The position numbers and the translations under genes were made by a program. The notes beneath the pieces were generated by a model. It was not told where the DNA came from. It worked only from the letters and a program-made list of their open reading frames with translations, and made no database searches. From Mucilaginibacter mallensis (GTDB taxonomy: Bacteria > Bacteroidota > Bacteroidia > Sphingobacteriales > Sphingobacteriaceae), in NCBI RefSeq assembly GCF_900105165.1, contig NZ_LT629740.1:5208001-5272000 (forward strand): a DNA stretch of 64,000 nt, written 5' to 3'. Shown piece after piece: positions 45,938-55,244 of this stretch (positions are counted from its first letter, which is position 1; each line of letters begins with the position of its first letter).

Positions 45938-46582
45938 ATGAAAACTATTGTAAAGCAACTTAGGCAGATAATAATAACAGCATTGCTTATAAGTGCTGCA
46001 TTGCCTGTATTTGCCCAAACAAAGCGACATGGCATAAACAGTCAGCATAAAGATTTTTACCAGCTGTTAAGGGACGCTAACCTTACTTTTAAACTCCCCT
46101 CGGGCTGTAAAGAAATAAGCCCGGTTAATAATGAATACTTCTCGTTCGATTTTGCCATGGAGATTCCAGGCAAGGATTTTGAAATGTGGTTGCAGGTTAA
46201 ATCACAAAGGCAAAACTGGAACAGCTACGAGCATTCTCAATATAATAAGGAAAGAGAACTGGCTAATCCTGATTCCATGTACAAGGAGATAAGCCAGGCT
46301 ATTGCTATATCCCTGTCGGGCGATACCAGCTACCTTGTGCGCAATATGCCGCCTGATATCCTGGCCCGGTATAATGCAGATGCGGGTAAATCATATTTGG
46401 TAAACCTGCTCAATATGCGGGTAACCAAACACTATAAGTACGCATTAATTATAGCGTTGCAGCAAAACCATACCGGCACACTGGTGGCTGTTTATTTCAC
46501 CAATGAAAAGGACCCCGATTTTTATAAAGATGTGAACCGGGCCGGCAGTTGCCTTAAATTTATTCCCCCGGCAACCGATTAA
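45938..46582 (+). CDS. Exported protein of unknown function
   Basis: 214 residues from ATG 45938. Signal peptide (ALLISAALPVFAQ). The mature part has YQLLRDANLTFKLPSGCKEI and repeated amphipathic strands (YALIIALQQNHTGTLVAVYF). I do not recognise the domain; it is probably periplasmic. Monocistronic. Confidence 0.7.
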   Translation: MKTIVKQLRQIIITALLISAALPVFAQTKRHGINSQHKDFYQLLRDANLTFKLPSGCKEISPVNNEYFSFDFAMEIPGKDFEMWLQVKSQRQNWNSYEHSQYNKERELANPDSMYKEISQAIAISLSGDTSYLVRNMPPDILARYNADAGKSYLVNLLNMRVTKHYKYALIIALQQNHTGTLVAVYFTNEKDPDFYKDVNRAGSCLKFIPPATD

Positions 46583-46678
46583 TGTTAATAAGTTAGCATT
46601 ATTTCATTAGCAGATTAAGCACTAAACTTTATTTTTGCGGTATAGGGCATTAACTCACCCCATCGCGCTAAAATTAAA

Positions 46679-46744
46679 AACTCTCTTTCTGCCAAAACAG
46701 CAAGAGAGTTAAAGATCGATACTTCTTTTTCCAATAAAAGAAGT
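46679..46744 (+). promoter_or_regulatory. Two leader hairpins upstream of the topoisomerase gene
   Basis: AACTCTCTT/AAGAGAGTT (46679-46710) and ACTTCTTTT/AAAAGAAGT (46721-46744), both perfect 9-bp stems in the predicted leader. A TATTTTTG box stands at 46630-46637. No T tract follows, so this is not a plain terminator. Confidence 0.4.
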
Positions 46745-46804
46745 TGATTTAAAGCGCTACGATGCAGCGAGTAAACCGTTAAATACCCCCAAAATAAAAT
46801 CCAT

Positions 46805-48688
46805 ATGGCAGAAGTAAATTACGATGATGATAGTATCCGTTCGCTCGACTGGAAGGAACATATCCGCTTACGTCCCGGCATGTATATTGGCAAACTGGGC
46901 GATGGTTCGGCGTATGACGATGGCGTATATGTTTTATTAAAGGAGATTGTCGACAACTCTATTGATGAGTTTGTGATGGGTTCGGGCCGGTCGATAGAGA
47001 TCAATATGAGCGATCATAAGGTATCTGTGCGCGATTACGGTCGTGGTATACCATTGGGTAAGGTGATTGATTGCGTATCAAAAATAAATACCGGTGGTAA
47101 ATATGATAGCAAGGCCTTCCAAAAATCGGTAGGCTTAAATGGTGTGGGTACTAAGGCGGTTAACGCGCTTTCAAATATTTTTATCGTACAATCCTATCGC
47201 GACGGGCGTACCAAAATAGCCGAATTTGCCAAAGGCGAACTGGTACGTGACGAAGCTGAAAAGGAAACTTCGCAACGCAACGGCACCGCTATAAATTTCA
47301 CACCTGATGATACCATCTTCAGGCACTATCGCTTTATACCTGAGTTTGTTGATAGCATGATATGGAACTACGTGTTCCTTAACTCCGGCCTTACCATCAA
47401 CTTTAACGGGAAAAAATATTTTTCGGAGCGCGGCCTTTATGACCTGCTCACTAAAAACACCAACGCCGAAAACCTGCGCTATCCCATCATCCACCTAAAG
47501 GGTGATGACATTGAAATAGCCATGACCCACGGGCAGCAATACGGTGAGGAATACTACTCCTTTGTTAACGGACAAAACACAACACAAGGCGGTACCCACC
47601 AGGCCGCGTTTCGTGAAGCAGTGGTAAAAACCATCCGTGAGTTTTATGATAAGGATTATGATGCAGCAGATATCCGCGCATCAATAGTTGCCGCAATTGC
47701 CATTAAGGTGCAGGAGCCGGTGTTCGAGTCGCAAACCAAAACCAAGCTGGGTTCGCAAAGCATAGGCCCTGAGGGACCATCAGTACGCGCCTTTATTGGT
47801 GATTTTGTGAAACGTGAGCTGGATAATTATCTGCATAAAAACCCATCTGTAGCTGATGCGCTAAAAGCAAGGATCTTACAATCAGAGCGAGAGCGTAAGG
47901 ATATTGCCGGCATTAAAAAACTGGCCAATGAGCGTGCAAAAAAAGCATCGCTGCATAACCGTAAGCTACGCGATTGCAAGCTGCATTTTGATGATAACCA
48001 TGAGCGCAAGCAGGATACTACCCTGTTTATTACCGAAGGTGACTCGGCCAGCGGATCGATCACCAAATCGCGCGATGTGATGACCCAGGCTGTTTTCAGC
48101 TTAAAGGGTAAACCCCTTAACTGCTATGGGCTAACCAAAAAAGTGGTTTATGAAAATGAAGAGTTTAACCTGCTGCAGCATGCGCTGAATATTGAGGATG
48201 GCCTGGATGCATTGCGTTATAACAATATAGTAATAGCTACCGATGCCGATGTTGACGGCATGCACATCCGCCTGCTGCTGATGACGTTCTTCCTGCAGTT
48301 CTTCCCCGATCTGGTGAAGGCCGGGCACGTCTTCATCCTGCAAACACCATTATTCCGTGTACGAAATAAAAAGGAAACCATTTATTGTTACAGCGACGAA
48401 GAAAGGCGCAATGCGATAGCAAAACTGGGCGTAAAACCCGAGATCACACGATTTAAAGGTTTGGGAGAGATCTCGCCGGAAGAATTTGGCTTGTTCATAG
48501 GTAAAGATATTCGCCTCGACCCGGTTATATTAAAGGATGCCAATATCAAAGCCTTGCTGGAGTATTTTATGGGTAAAAACACTCCTGTTCGTCAGCAGCA
48601 TATCGTTAATAATTTAAGGGTGGAGAAGGATGATGAAACGGTAAATCCAACCATTGCTGAACCGGAGCCGCTGGCGCAATCGGCGTAA
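46805..48688 (+). CDS. parE: DNA topoisomerase IV subunit B (type IIA ATPase subunit)
   Basis: 627 residues. GHKL ATPase motifs (EIVDNSIDEFVMG, YGRGIPLGKV, GLNGVGTKAVNAL), transducer domain, then TOPRIM (FITEGDSASGSI, ATDADVDGMHIRLLL) with the metal-binding acidic residues. With ParC it decatenates and relaxes DNA. Lacking the long GyrB insertion and paired with the short length, ParE is favoured over GyrB. The parC partner, often adjacent in this phylum, is not here; a repeat follows. Confidence 0.9.
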   Translation: MAEVNYDDDSIRSLDWKEHIRLRPGMYIGKLGDGSAYDDGVYVLLKEIVDNSIDEFVMGSGRSIEINMSDHKVSVRDYGRGIPLGKVIDCVSKINTGGKYDSKAFQKSVGLNGVGTKAVNALSNIFIVQSYRDGRTKIAEFAKGELVRDEAEKETSQRNGTAINFTPDDTIFRHYRFIPEFVDSMIWNYVFLNSGLTINFNGKKYFSERGLYDLLTKNTNAENLRYPIIHLKGDDIEIAMTHGQQYGEEYYSFVNGQNTTQGGTHQAAFREAVVKTIREFYDKDYDAADIRASIVAAIAIKVQEPVFESQTKTKLGSQSIGPEGPSVRAFIGDFVKRELDNYLHKNPSVADALKARILQSERERKDIAGIKKLANERAKKASLHNRKLRDCKLHFDDNHERKQDTTLFITEGDSASGSITKSRDVMTQAVFSLKGKPLNCYGLTKKVVYENEEFNLLQHALNIEDGLDALRYNNIVIATDADVDGMHIRLLLMTFFLQFFPDLVKAGHVFILQTPLFRVRNKKETIYCYSDEERRNAIAKLGVKPEITRFKGLGEISPEEFGLFIGKDIRLDPVILKDANIKALLEYFMGKNTPVRQQHIVNNLRVEKDDETVNPTIAEPEPLAQSA

Positions 48689-48757
48689 TTAAATCACTCT
48701 TGTCATCGCGAACGATAACGCGGCAACATTATGTAGTTATGCAAGCGGATTACTTAT

Positions 48758-49258
48758 CGCTTGAAGCCGCTCATGGGCGCGGAGCCCTATTTCTTTTGTC
48801 TTGATACAAAAGAAACAAAAAATCAAGACAAAAAGATCCTTCCGCCCACGGGCAAAACACCCAGGCCCGCGCTTTTTGTCGGGCCTTTGCACGCTTTTGA
48901 TCTCGGATCATTTAAAGTCCTCTCCTTTGGAGAGGATTATTCATAATATTATTTGTTCTTTAAAGGCATTCATGAGGGCTATGCCGTTTAGTGAAGTTCC
49001 GTCAGTAGAACAGCTTCGGGTGAAATCAGGCAAAACGATGGTGGCCTTGTGTAGTGGCAGGGCATAGCAGGTTTTTACAGAAGCGCAAAGGCCAGGTGCG
49101 TAGCAACAGCCGGGTAAAAATATAGCAGCCCAGGTTTTGCCTGATTTGCAGGGTATGGCCTTGTGCGGCCAAGAAGCATTTCTAATGACTTGATTTTTTG
49201 CTACCTTTTGTATCAAGACAAAAGTAGTAGCCTCCGTGGCAATGAGCGGCTTCAAGCG
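48758..49258. mobile_element. Family B element, 501 bp with about 70-bp terminal inverted repeats
   Basis: Arms 48758-48831 and 49187-49258 both read inward CGCTTGAAGCCGCTCAT, CGGAG, CTTTTGTCTTGATACAAAAG and AAAAAATCAAG. The interior includes CCTTCCGCCCACGGGCAAAA and a central GTAGAACAGCTTCGGGTGAA region. Frames are open on both strands (48801-49067 plus, 48941-49255 minus) but look repeat-derived. Shares text with 39994-40251. Fills 48689-49330. Confidence 0.75.
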
Positions 49259-49336
49259 ACAAGTCTACTCGCACATAGAGATCTGCATAGACGGGGATTG
49301 CTTCGTACCTCGCAATGACGCTTGGAAAGGAAGATA

Positions 49337-49807
49337 TTACCTCAACCTATCGGCCGATTTTACCAGTTTCTCATCCCGCTGAATACCTTTTACAGCAAAA
49401 ATATGTAGTAAAATAGCTAAGGGACAAAGGAATAAGCCTATACCAAAATTCTTAAAATCAAGGGTTACACCGCCACCCGTTGCAGCTTTTGCAGCTTGCG
49501 CTATCCAAAAGCTATAGCCAATAATTACCAGCACAGAACTGTAGCATAAGGCTATCTGTTGTTTACGGTTTTTATAAAGAAATATGATGATCAATGGTAT
49601 GATACCCACAATTGCGGTAACTGCTGTAAGCGCCACAAAATGATCTGTTAATTGTTGCTGTCCGTTTACATCCTGGTAAACACCCATAACCATAATATTT
49701 ATCGGCTTGTTATCAACATAAACATTATGTGCCAGCGGGAAAAGAAAAAGAGCCAATATAGCCAAACTGGCTAATAGCAGGTAAACACTTTGTATTCTTT
49801 GCAGCAT
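49337..49807 (-). CDS. DUF4293 membrane protein
   Basis: 156 residues, four transmembrane helices, beginning MLQRIQSVYLLLASL and with NRKQQIALCYSSVLVIIGYSF, both characteristic of DUF4293, which is found mainly in Bacteroidota. Function unknown. Starts at ATG 49807. Confidence 0.88.
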   Translation of the reverse strand: MLQRIQSVYLLLASLAILALFLFPLAHNVYVDNKPINIMVMGVYQDVNGQQQLTDHFVALTAVTAIVGIIPLIIIFLYKNRKQQIALCYSSVLVIIGYSFWIAQAAKAATGGGVTLDFKNFGIGLFLCPLAILLHIFAVKGIQRDEKLVKSADRLR

Positions 49808-49897
49808 ATTTTTAAAAATCTATGTAACAAAGATAGAAATATGATTAAAATTAAGTTGTTGGAAATAAGGAAAGAGAACTAAAAATATTTCAGACTG

Positions 49898-50188
49898 TCA
49901 GTGATCAATATTTTGCCCGGAAACAGGCCTTTCCCGATTCATTAATACAAAAAATACGATAAGCAAAAGATAGGAAAGTATACAATAGACGCTAAATTTA
50001 CTAATGATGCTGATGGCTCCGAATAACCATAACGCGCAATAAACCGGTATATACAAAAACGTTACTACCAATAGCCCTATTTGCAGCTTTTGAATAAACT
50101 TTTTGAAATACGCTTTAAGCCGTTGCGTGTAGTTTCTGTTATGAAATACATGATTTATTACTAACAAATTTGCAGCATAGTTTTTCAT
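49898..50188 (-). CDS. Small membrane protein of unknown function
   Basis: 96 residues from ATG 50188. A basic N-terminal region (residues 20-36) precedes two hydrophobic helices (LQIGLLVVTFLYIPVYCALWL; VYCILSYLLLIVFFVL). No recognised family. Its length, start and normal spacing support it weakly. Confidence 0.6.
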   Translation of the reverse strand: MKNYAANLLVINHVFHNRNYTQRLKAYFKKFIQKLQIGLLVVTFLYIPVYCALWLFGAISIISKFSVYCILSYLLLIVFFVLMNRERPVSGQNIDH

Positions 50189-50388
50189 CAAACACTACTT
50201 ATTAATACGTTTAATCTAAATGGTTTATTAATAGGGGTCACAGATTAGGGTCTGCATCACATTATTTTTTACAATAACGTTTTGCTAATGTATATTGTAC
50301 AATTTAAATATCCAAATTTTTAATAACATTTAACTATCGGTTAATCAACCACTTGTATTTATTAAATTTTGCATTTGCCGGGGATTGT

Positions 50389-50396
50389 TAACTTTG
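50389..50396 (+). promoter_or_regulatory. -7 box (TAACTTTG) of truA
   Basis: TAACTTTG ends 4 bp before the truA start codon, so the message would start at or near the codon. Confidence 0.5.
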
Positions 50397-50400
50397 CCCT

Positions 50401-51171
50401 GTGAGTGCTCTACAACGCTTTTTTATTGAACTTGCTTATGATGGCACCAACTACCATGGCTGGCAAATACAGCAAAATGCTGTAAGCGTACAGGAGGTGT
50501 TGAATAAAGCATTATCCACCATACTACGGGAGCCTATTGAAACATTGGGTTGCGGGCGAACTGATGCAGGTGTACATGCTAAAGAGTTTTTTGCCCATTT
50601 CGATGCGGAGAAGCTGATAGCTGATGGAGCATGGAGCATAGAGCACAAAAACTTAATCAGAGGGCTTAATTCCATCTTACCGCAGGATATCGCCATAAAA
50701 CGCATCTTTCCTGTTGCCGCAGATGCACATGCCCGGTTTGATGCTACGCTCCGCTCCTACGAATACCATATTCATTTTAATAAAGATCCTTTTAAAAATG
50801 GCCATTCATGGTTACTACGCGATGAACCGGATATCGTACTGATGAACCAGGCTGCTGCAATCATAAAAGAGTATACCGACTTTAGCTGTTTCAGCAAATC
50901 AAACACACAAGTAAAAACCAACAATTGTAAAATAACTAAGGCCGAATGGGTAAAAACAGATAATGGCATAGTTTTCCATATTTCTGCCGACAGGTTTTTA
51001 CGGAATATGGTACGCGCCATAGTGGGTACCTTATTGCAGGTTGGTAATCATATTATTGAACCCGAAGCGGTACGAACAATTATCGAAAGTAAAAATCGCA
51101 GCAATGCCGGCGTATCGGTGCCGGCATGCGGTTTATATTTAACAGAAATAAAATATCCTTATATCCCTTAA
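50401..51171 (+). CDS. truA: tRNA pseudouridine synthase A
   Basis: 256 residues from GTG 50401. TruA makes pseudouridine at positions 38-40 of tRNA anticodon arms. The opening FFIELAYDGTNYHGWQIQ, the catalytic GRTDAGVHA (Asp nucleophile), DATLRSYEYHI and FLRNMVRAIVGTLLQVG are all present. GTG is the only start before the conserved first strand, and it lies 4 bp after a -7 box. Confidence 0.96.
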   Translation: MSALQRFFIELAYDGTNYHGWQIQQNAVSVQEVLNKALSTILREPIETLGCGRTDAGVHAKEFFAHFDAEKLIADGAWSIEHKNLIRGLNSILPQDIAIKRIFPVAADAHARFDATLRSYEYHIHFNKDPFKNGHSWLLRDEPDIVLMNQAAAIIKEYTDFSCFSKSNTQVKTNNCKITKAEWVKTDNGIVFHISADRFLRNMVRAIVGTLLQVGNHIIEPEAVRTIIESKNRSNAGVSVPACGLYLTEIKYPYIP

Positions 51172-51224
51172 GCCATATAAATATCAAATCTTCAAATTGG
51201 AATTTATGATCTTATAATTATAGC

Positions 51225-51232
51225 TACCTTTG
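51225..51232 (+). promoter_or_regulatory. -7 box (TACCTTTG) of the ABC exporter
   Basis: TACCTTTG overlaps an in-frame TTG at 51230 and ends 6 bp before GTG 51239, making GTG the likely start at about the transcription start. Confidence 0.5.
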
Positions 51233-51238
51233 AAATTA

Positions 51239-53104
51239 GTGAGCACCGATAAACAAAATAGCGATCCAAAAAGCCCGCAATCAGCCAAAGAAGTAAAAAC
51301 TCCCTCCACTGCAGTTACCGGCAAGGCACTCGATTGGAAACTGTTAGGGCGCGTAATGCACTACGTTAAACCGTACAACAAAACATTTGTCATCGCAGTA
51401 TTCCTCACTGTTTTTTTAGCAGCTATTGCTATTGTTCAACCCATCCTGATACAAAAAACGCTCGATGATTATATTCTAAAGGATAACTACAGCGGCCTGG
51501 TTTTTATGGTTGAATTGATGCTGGCACAACTGGTTATACAAACTATAGCGCAATACTATCAAACCTATATCACCAACTGGCTGGGCGAATCTGTGATCCG
51601 CGATTTGCGGATCGATATTTTTAACCACATCACCAATCTTCGCCTGAAATATTTCGACCGCACCCCTATTGGTGTGCTCATAACCCGTACCGTATCTGAT
51701 CTGGAAACCATTGCCGATATTTTTTCGGAAGGACTGATCTCCATCATGGGCGATATGCTGCTGGTATTTGCCGTGATTGGCTACATGACCTATATCGACT
51801 GGAAGCTGGCGCTCATCACACTGATCCCAATGCCATTCCTTTTTGCATCAACCTATGTTTTTAAGGAGGCAATTAAGTCATCTTTCCAGGAAGTGCGTAC
51901 GCAGGTGGCTCACCTCAATACTTTTTTAGCAGAGCATATCTCCGGCATCAGCGTAATACAATACTTTGCCCGTGAGGACCAGGAGATGCGCAAATTTGTA
52001 TCGGTAAACAAAAAATACCGCGATGCTAATATCCGCTCCAACTGGTATTATTCTATATTTTTCCCGGTGGTTGAAGTGTTGTTTGCCATGTGCATCGGCT
52101 TACTTGTTTGGTATGGCTGTAAAAGAATCTTAACCGATCAGCAACTGGCGCATTTATCGGCTCATGGAAAGGTAATATCACCCGGCACCATATTGGAGTT
52201 TATAGTTTACTTAAACTTACTTTTCAGGCCGATAAGGCAGTTGGCCGATAAATTCAACACCCTGCAAATGGGCATGGTAGGTGCCGACAGGATATTTAAA
52301 GTTTTAGACACCAATGAGGTTGCCGTAAATACAGGCACATTAAGGCCAGCCAAAATAAATGGCGATATTGACTTCAGCCACGTTTGGTTTGCCTATAATG
52401 ATGAAAACTGGGTGCTGAAGGATATCAACTTCCACGTAAAACCGGGCGAAACACTGGCACTTGTTGGCGCAACTGGCGCGGGCAAATCATCAACCATAAA
52501 TATCCTGAACCGCTTTTATGAGATAAGCAAAGGCAGCGTTAAGGTTGATGGTGTTGATATACATGACTATGACGTTAACTACCTGCGCGCACAGATAGCC
52601 ACAGTTATACAGGACGTTTTTTTGTTTACCGATACCATTGCCAATAACATCAGCCTTAACAATGAAGCTATAACCCGTGAGCAAATCATTGCCGCCGCTA
52701 AGGATGTTGGCGCGCACGAATTTATTGAACGCCTGCCCGGGGGGTACGACTATAACGTAATGGAACGCGGCTCTACCCTATCCGCAGGTCAGGCACAGCT
52801 CATTTCGTTTATCAGGGCTTTGGTTTATGATCCGGCTATCCTGGTGCTGGATGAGGCAACCTCATCGGTTGATACGGAGACCGAGGTGCTGATACAAAAC
52901 GCCATTAACAAACTAATGCAGGGCCGTACGGGTATTGTGATTGCCCACCGCCTATCAACCATACAAAATGCCGACAGGATAATTGTGCTCGACCATGGCG
53001 AGATAAAAGAAATCGGCACCCACCAGGAGTTGCTCAAAATTGAACTCGGCTATTACCGTAAACTATACGACCTGCAGTTTAATTCAGCAGGGATATCGCG
53101 TTAG
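51239..53104 (+). CDS. ABC exporter, fused permease and ATPase
   Basis: About 621 residues from GTG 51239. Six transmembrane helices (about 45-320) are followed by an ATPase with GATGAGKSSTINIL (Walker A), the Q loop (ATVIQDVFLF), LSAGQAQ (signature, Ala replacing the usual Gly), ILVLDEATSSVD (Walker B) and IVIAHRLSTI (H loop). It works as a dimer. Lipid-A-type (MsbA-like) or multidrug export is possible but unproven. It follows truA with its own promoter. Confidence 0.93.
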   Translation: MSTDKQNSDPKSPQSAKEVKTPSTAVTGKALDWKLLGRVMHYVKPYNKTFVIAVFLTVFLAAIAIVQPILIQKTLDDYILKDNYSGLVFMVELMLAQLVIQTIAQYYQTYITNWLGESVIRDLRIDIFNHITNLRLKYFDRTPIGVLITRTVSDLETIADIFSEGLISIMGDMLLVFAVIGYMTYIDWKLALITLIPMPFLFASTYVFKEAIKSSFQEVRTQVAHLNTFLAEHISGISVIQYFAREDQEMRKFVSVNKKYRDANIRSNWYYSIFFPVVEVLFAMCIGLLVWYGCKRILTDQQLAHLSAHGKVISPGTILEFIVYLNLLFRPIRQLADKFNTLQMGMVGADRIFKVLDTNEVAVNTGTLRPAKINGDIDFSHVWFAYNDENWVLKDINFHVKPGETLALVGATGAGKSSTINILNRFYEISKGSVKVDGVDIHDYDVNYLRAQIATVIQDVFLFTDTIANNISLNNEAITREQIIAAAKDVGAHEFIERLPGGYDYNVMERGSTLSAGQAQLISFIRALVYDPAILVLDEATSSVDTETEVLIQNAINKLMQGRTGIVIAHRLSTIQNADRIIVLDHGEIKEIGTHQELLKIELGYYRKLYDLQFNSAGISR

Positions 53105-53190
53105 TCCTCAGTCTGAAGTGCTAAGTCTTTAGTCATCCTAGTAATTATTGAAACGACTTAAGACTCCCGACTAAGGACTTAAGACTAAAC
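53103..53190. repeat. Word-permuted hairpin spacer
   Basis: AGTCTGAAGTGCTAAGTC, TTTAGTCATC against GACTTAAGACTCCCGACTAA, GGACTTAAGACTAA. Lies between the convergent ABC and 77-residue genes. Confidence 0.55.
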
Positions 53191-53424
53191 TTATGGCTGC
53201 ACCTTCCCTTTATACATACCTTTTTCAGCAGGTGGTTTTGTACCCGGATTAACAGGCTGCTCCTCTTTCTCATGTTTTTTGGCAATATCGCCGCCATGCG
53301 GCTGGTTGGCACCGTATTCTTTATCGGTTTTATGCACTATGCCTTTGTGGCCATTATCATTTGGCCTATGGGTTGATGTATCTGATGGCGATGGCTTATC
53401 AGGTGAATTTGCTGGCTTTGTCAT
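53191..53424 (-). CDS. Small hydrophilic protein of unknown function
   Basis: 77 residues, rich in Pro, Lys, Asp, His and Gly, probably disordered (HRPNDNGHKGIVHKTD, KHEKEEQPVNPGTKPP). No signal or hydrophobic segment. Composition resembles small stress-associated proteins, but no family is recognised. Confidence 0.55.
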   Translation of the reverse strand: MTKPANSPDKPSPSDTSTHRPNDNGHKGIVHKTDKEYGANQPHGGDIAKKHEKEEQPVNPGTKPPAEKGMYKGKVQP

Positions 53425-53568
53425 ATGGTGATGTGTTTATTTAATGTTAACAGGTGAAGTTTATTTTTGTTCCTATTACAAACCCTTCTGTAATAATATC
53501 ATGACAGCCAAACATTAATATCTTCCTCGTATTATATTTATGTTTATTGATCACACAAATCTTAAATC

Positions 53569-53901
53569 ATGAAAAAGTTATTGTTCCTGGTACTTTTCGC
53601 CGCTCCATTTTTTTGCTTCGCTCAAACTGATACCACTACACACAAACAAAAGGTTACTTACTGTATAGCTCAAGTTGAGCACGATGGGTCAAAATTTGAT
53701 ATTAATCTTGATGATGGTTCAAGAGGGAGGAATGGATCAGAGATAAAGGACAACAACGGCAAAACCATGAAATTCGACACACGGATTAGCGCGCTCAACT
53801 ACATTACCCAGCTTGGTTGGACATTGGTTTCATCCTACACACTAAAAGGGACTACACTTGAGGTAATTGCATTTGTTTTTGAACGGCCGGCTAACCAATA
53901 G
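53569..53901 (+). CDS. Small exported protein of unknown function, copy 1
   Basis: 110 residues with signal peptide (MKKLLFLVLFAAPFFCFAQ). The mature part ends with ALNYITQLGWTLVSSYTLKG, similar in pattern to LLWLAQNDWKIVSSISGNYG of the gene at 56225. Both are probably distant relatives; function unknown. Confidence 0.68.
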   Translation: MKKLLFLVLFAAPFFCFAQTDTTTHKQKVTYCIAQVEHDGSKFDINLDDGSRGRNGSEIKDNNGKTMKFDTRISALNYITQLGWTLVSSYTLKGTTLEVIAFVFERPANQ

Positions 53902-54013
53902 CGTTAATTTTTGTTAAAACAGCAATCATTTTCGTATTGGTAAATAATAATAACAGATAAACTTTTACCTTTAAGCTGGGTTTCTTAATTTCGCAAAAAC
54001 CAAAAAGGTATCT

Positions 54014-54895
54014 ATGGAAGAATTTGAAGCAAGCGACTCGGCAAAAAAAACCAAAACGATATACATTTCAACCGTATTTGGTATCGCTATGGTATTACTG
54101 ATGGTAGGTTTGCTCGGCCTTATACTGGTTAATGTGAACAACCTTACCCGCTACGTTAAGGAAAACATTGTACTGAATGTTTTTTTGGATGATGCCACAC
54201 ATGAAACAGACGTTTTGCAATTACAAAAACAATTGGAAGCAAACCCAATGGTTAAGCAAACCCTGTATGTAAGTAAGGAACTGGCTGCTCAAAACCTGCA
54301 AAAGGACCTGGGTAAGGATTTTGTTAATTTCCTGGGGTATAATCCACTGCCGCAATCAATAGATGTGTACTTAAAAGCTGATTACACCAATGATGCCGAT
54401 ATAGAGAAATTTAAAACAGAGCTACTTAAAAACAACCCGATAGTTAAGGAAGTTAAGTATGAAAAGTCGCTGGTGGAGCAAATGAACCAGAACTTAACCT
54501 CTATTACACTGGTTATACTGGCCTTTACAGGCATATTTGTAGTGGTATCGGTAGCACTGATCAACAATACTATCAGGCTGGCTATTTACTCACAAAGGTT
54601 TTTAATAAAATCAATGCAATTGGTTGGCGCTACTAAAGGGTTTATACGCAAACCATTTTTGCTGTATGGCATTTGGCATGGCCTTTTAGGCGGCCTAATA
54701 GCTATTATAATACTGATAGGCACTTTATACCTGGCCTACCAGCAAATACCCGACCTTATAATTTTGCGCAACTATACCGAGTTTGGGATAGTGTTTGCAA
54801 TAGTTATAGGCATGGGGCTGTTCATCGCTGGCTTTAGTACCTTTTTAGCGGTAAATAAGTTTTTACGCTTAAAAATATATGACCTTTACAGGTAA
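54014..54895 (+). CDS. ftsX: Cell division ABC transporter permease FtsX
   Basis: 293 residues. Short cytoplasmic N-terminus, first helix (TVFGIAMVLLMVGLLGLILV), periplasmic domain (residues 55-160), then three helices including LVILAFTGIFVVVSVALINN. FtsX with FtsE governs peptidoglycan hydrolases at the septum; ftsE is not adjacent here, which is usual in Bacteroidota. First of an operon with the DUF3098 gene and uppP. Confidence 0.92.
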   Translation: MEEFEASDSAKKTKTIYISTVFGIAMVLLMVGLLGLILVNVNNLTRYVKENIVLNVFLDDATHETDVLQLQKQLEANPMVKQTLYVSKELAAQNLQKDLGKDFVNFLGYNPLPQSIDVYLKADYTNDADIEKFKTELLKNNPIVKEVKYEKSLVEQMNQNLTSITLVILAFTGIFVVVSVALINNTIRLAIYSQRFLIKSMQLVGATKGFIRKPFLLYGIWHGLLGGLIAIIILIGTLYLAYQQIPDLIILRNYTEFGIVFAIVIGMGLFIAGFSTFLAVNKFLRLKIYDLYR

Positions 54896-54968
54896 AAGCT
54901 AAAAGGCGAAAGCTGAAAGATCAGAAATTCAATAAAAACAATCATTCGATAATCCAATAATTACATAC

Positions 54969-55244
54969 ATGGCACAAAAAATCACAAAACCGGTTACACC
55001 GGTTAAAACAGCCACTAAATCATCAGTTGCTAAATCTGATTCACCCGTTCAGTTTATTTTTGACAAAGGCAATTACCGCTTACTAATCATAAGCGCGGTA
55101 GTGGTTGCGTTTGGCTTTGTACTAATGTCGGGCACTACTGATATTTACAGCAGTACCAAAATAATTATAGCACCAATTGTTGTATTGGGAGGCTTTGCTC
55201 TAGGTTTTGTGGCCATATTTAAAAAACCAGCAGCAAAAGCATGA
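54969..55244 (+). CDS. DUF3098 membrane protein
   Basis: 91 residues with two transmembrane helices (LLIISAVVVAFGFVLMSG; IIIAPIVVLGGFALGFVAIF). DUF3098 proteins regularly sit between ftsX and uppP in Bacteroidota. Function unknown; the stop overlaps the uppP start (ATGA). Confidence 0.88.
   Translation: MAQKITKPVTPVKTATKSSVAKSDSPVQFIFDKGNYRLLIISAVVVAFGFVLMSGTTDIYSSTKIIIAPIVVLGGFALGFVAIFKKPAAKA

Noticed and set aside
48941..49255. 104-codon minus-strand frame
   Set aside because: It spans the inverted ends and middle of the family B repeat, has an opposite open frame, and no domain is recognised.
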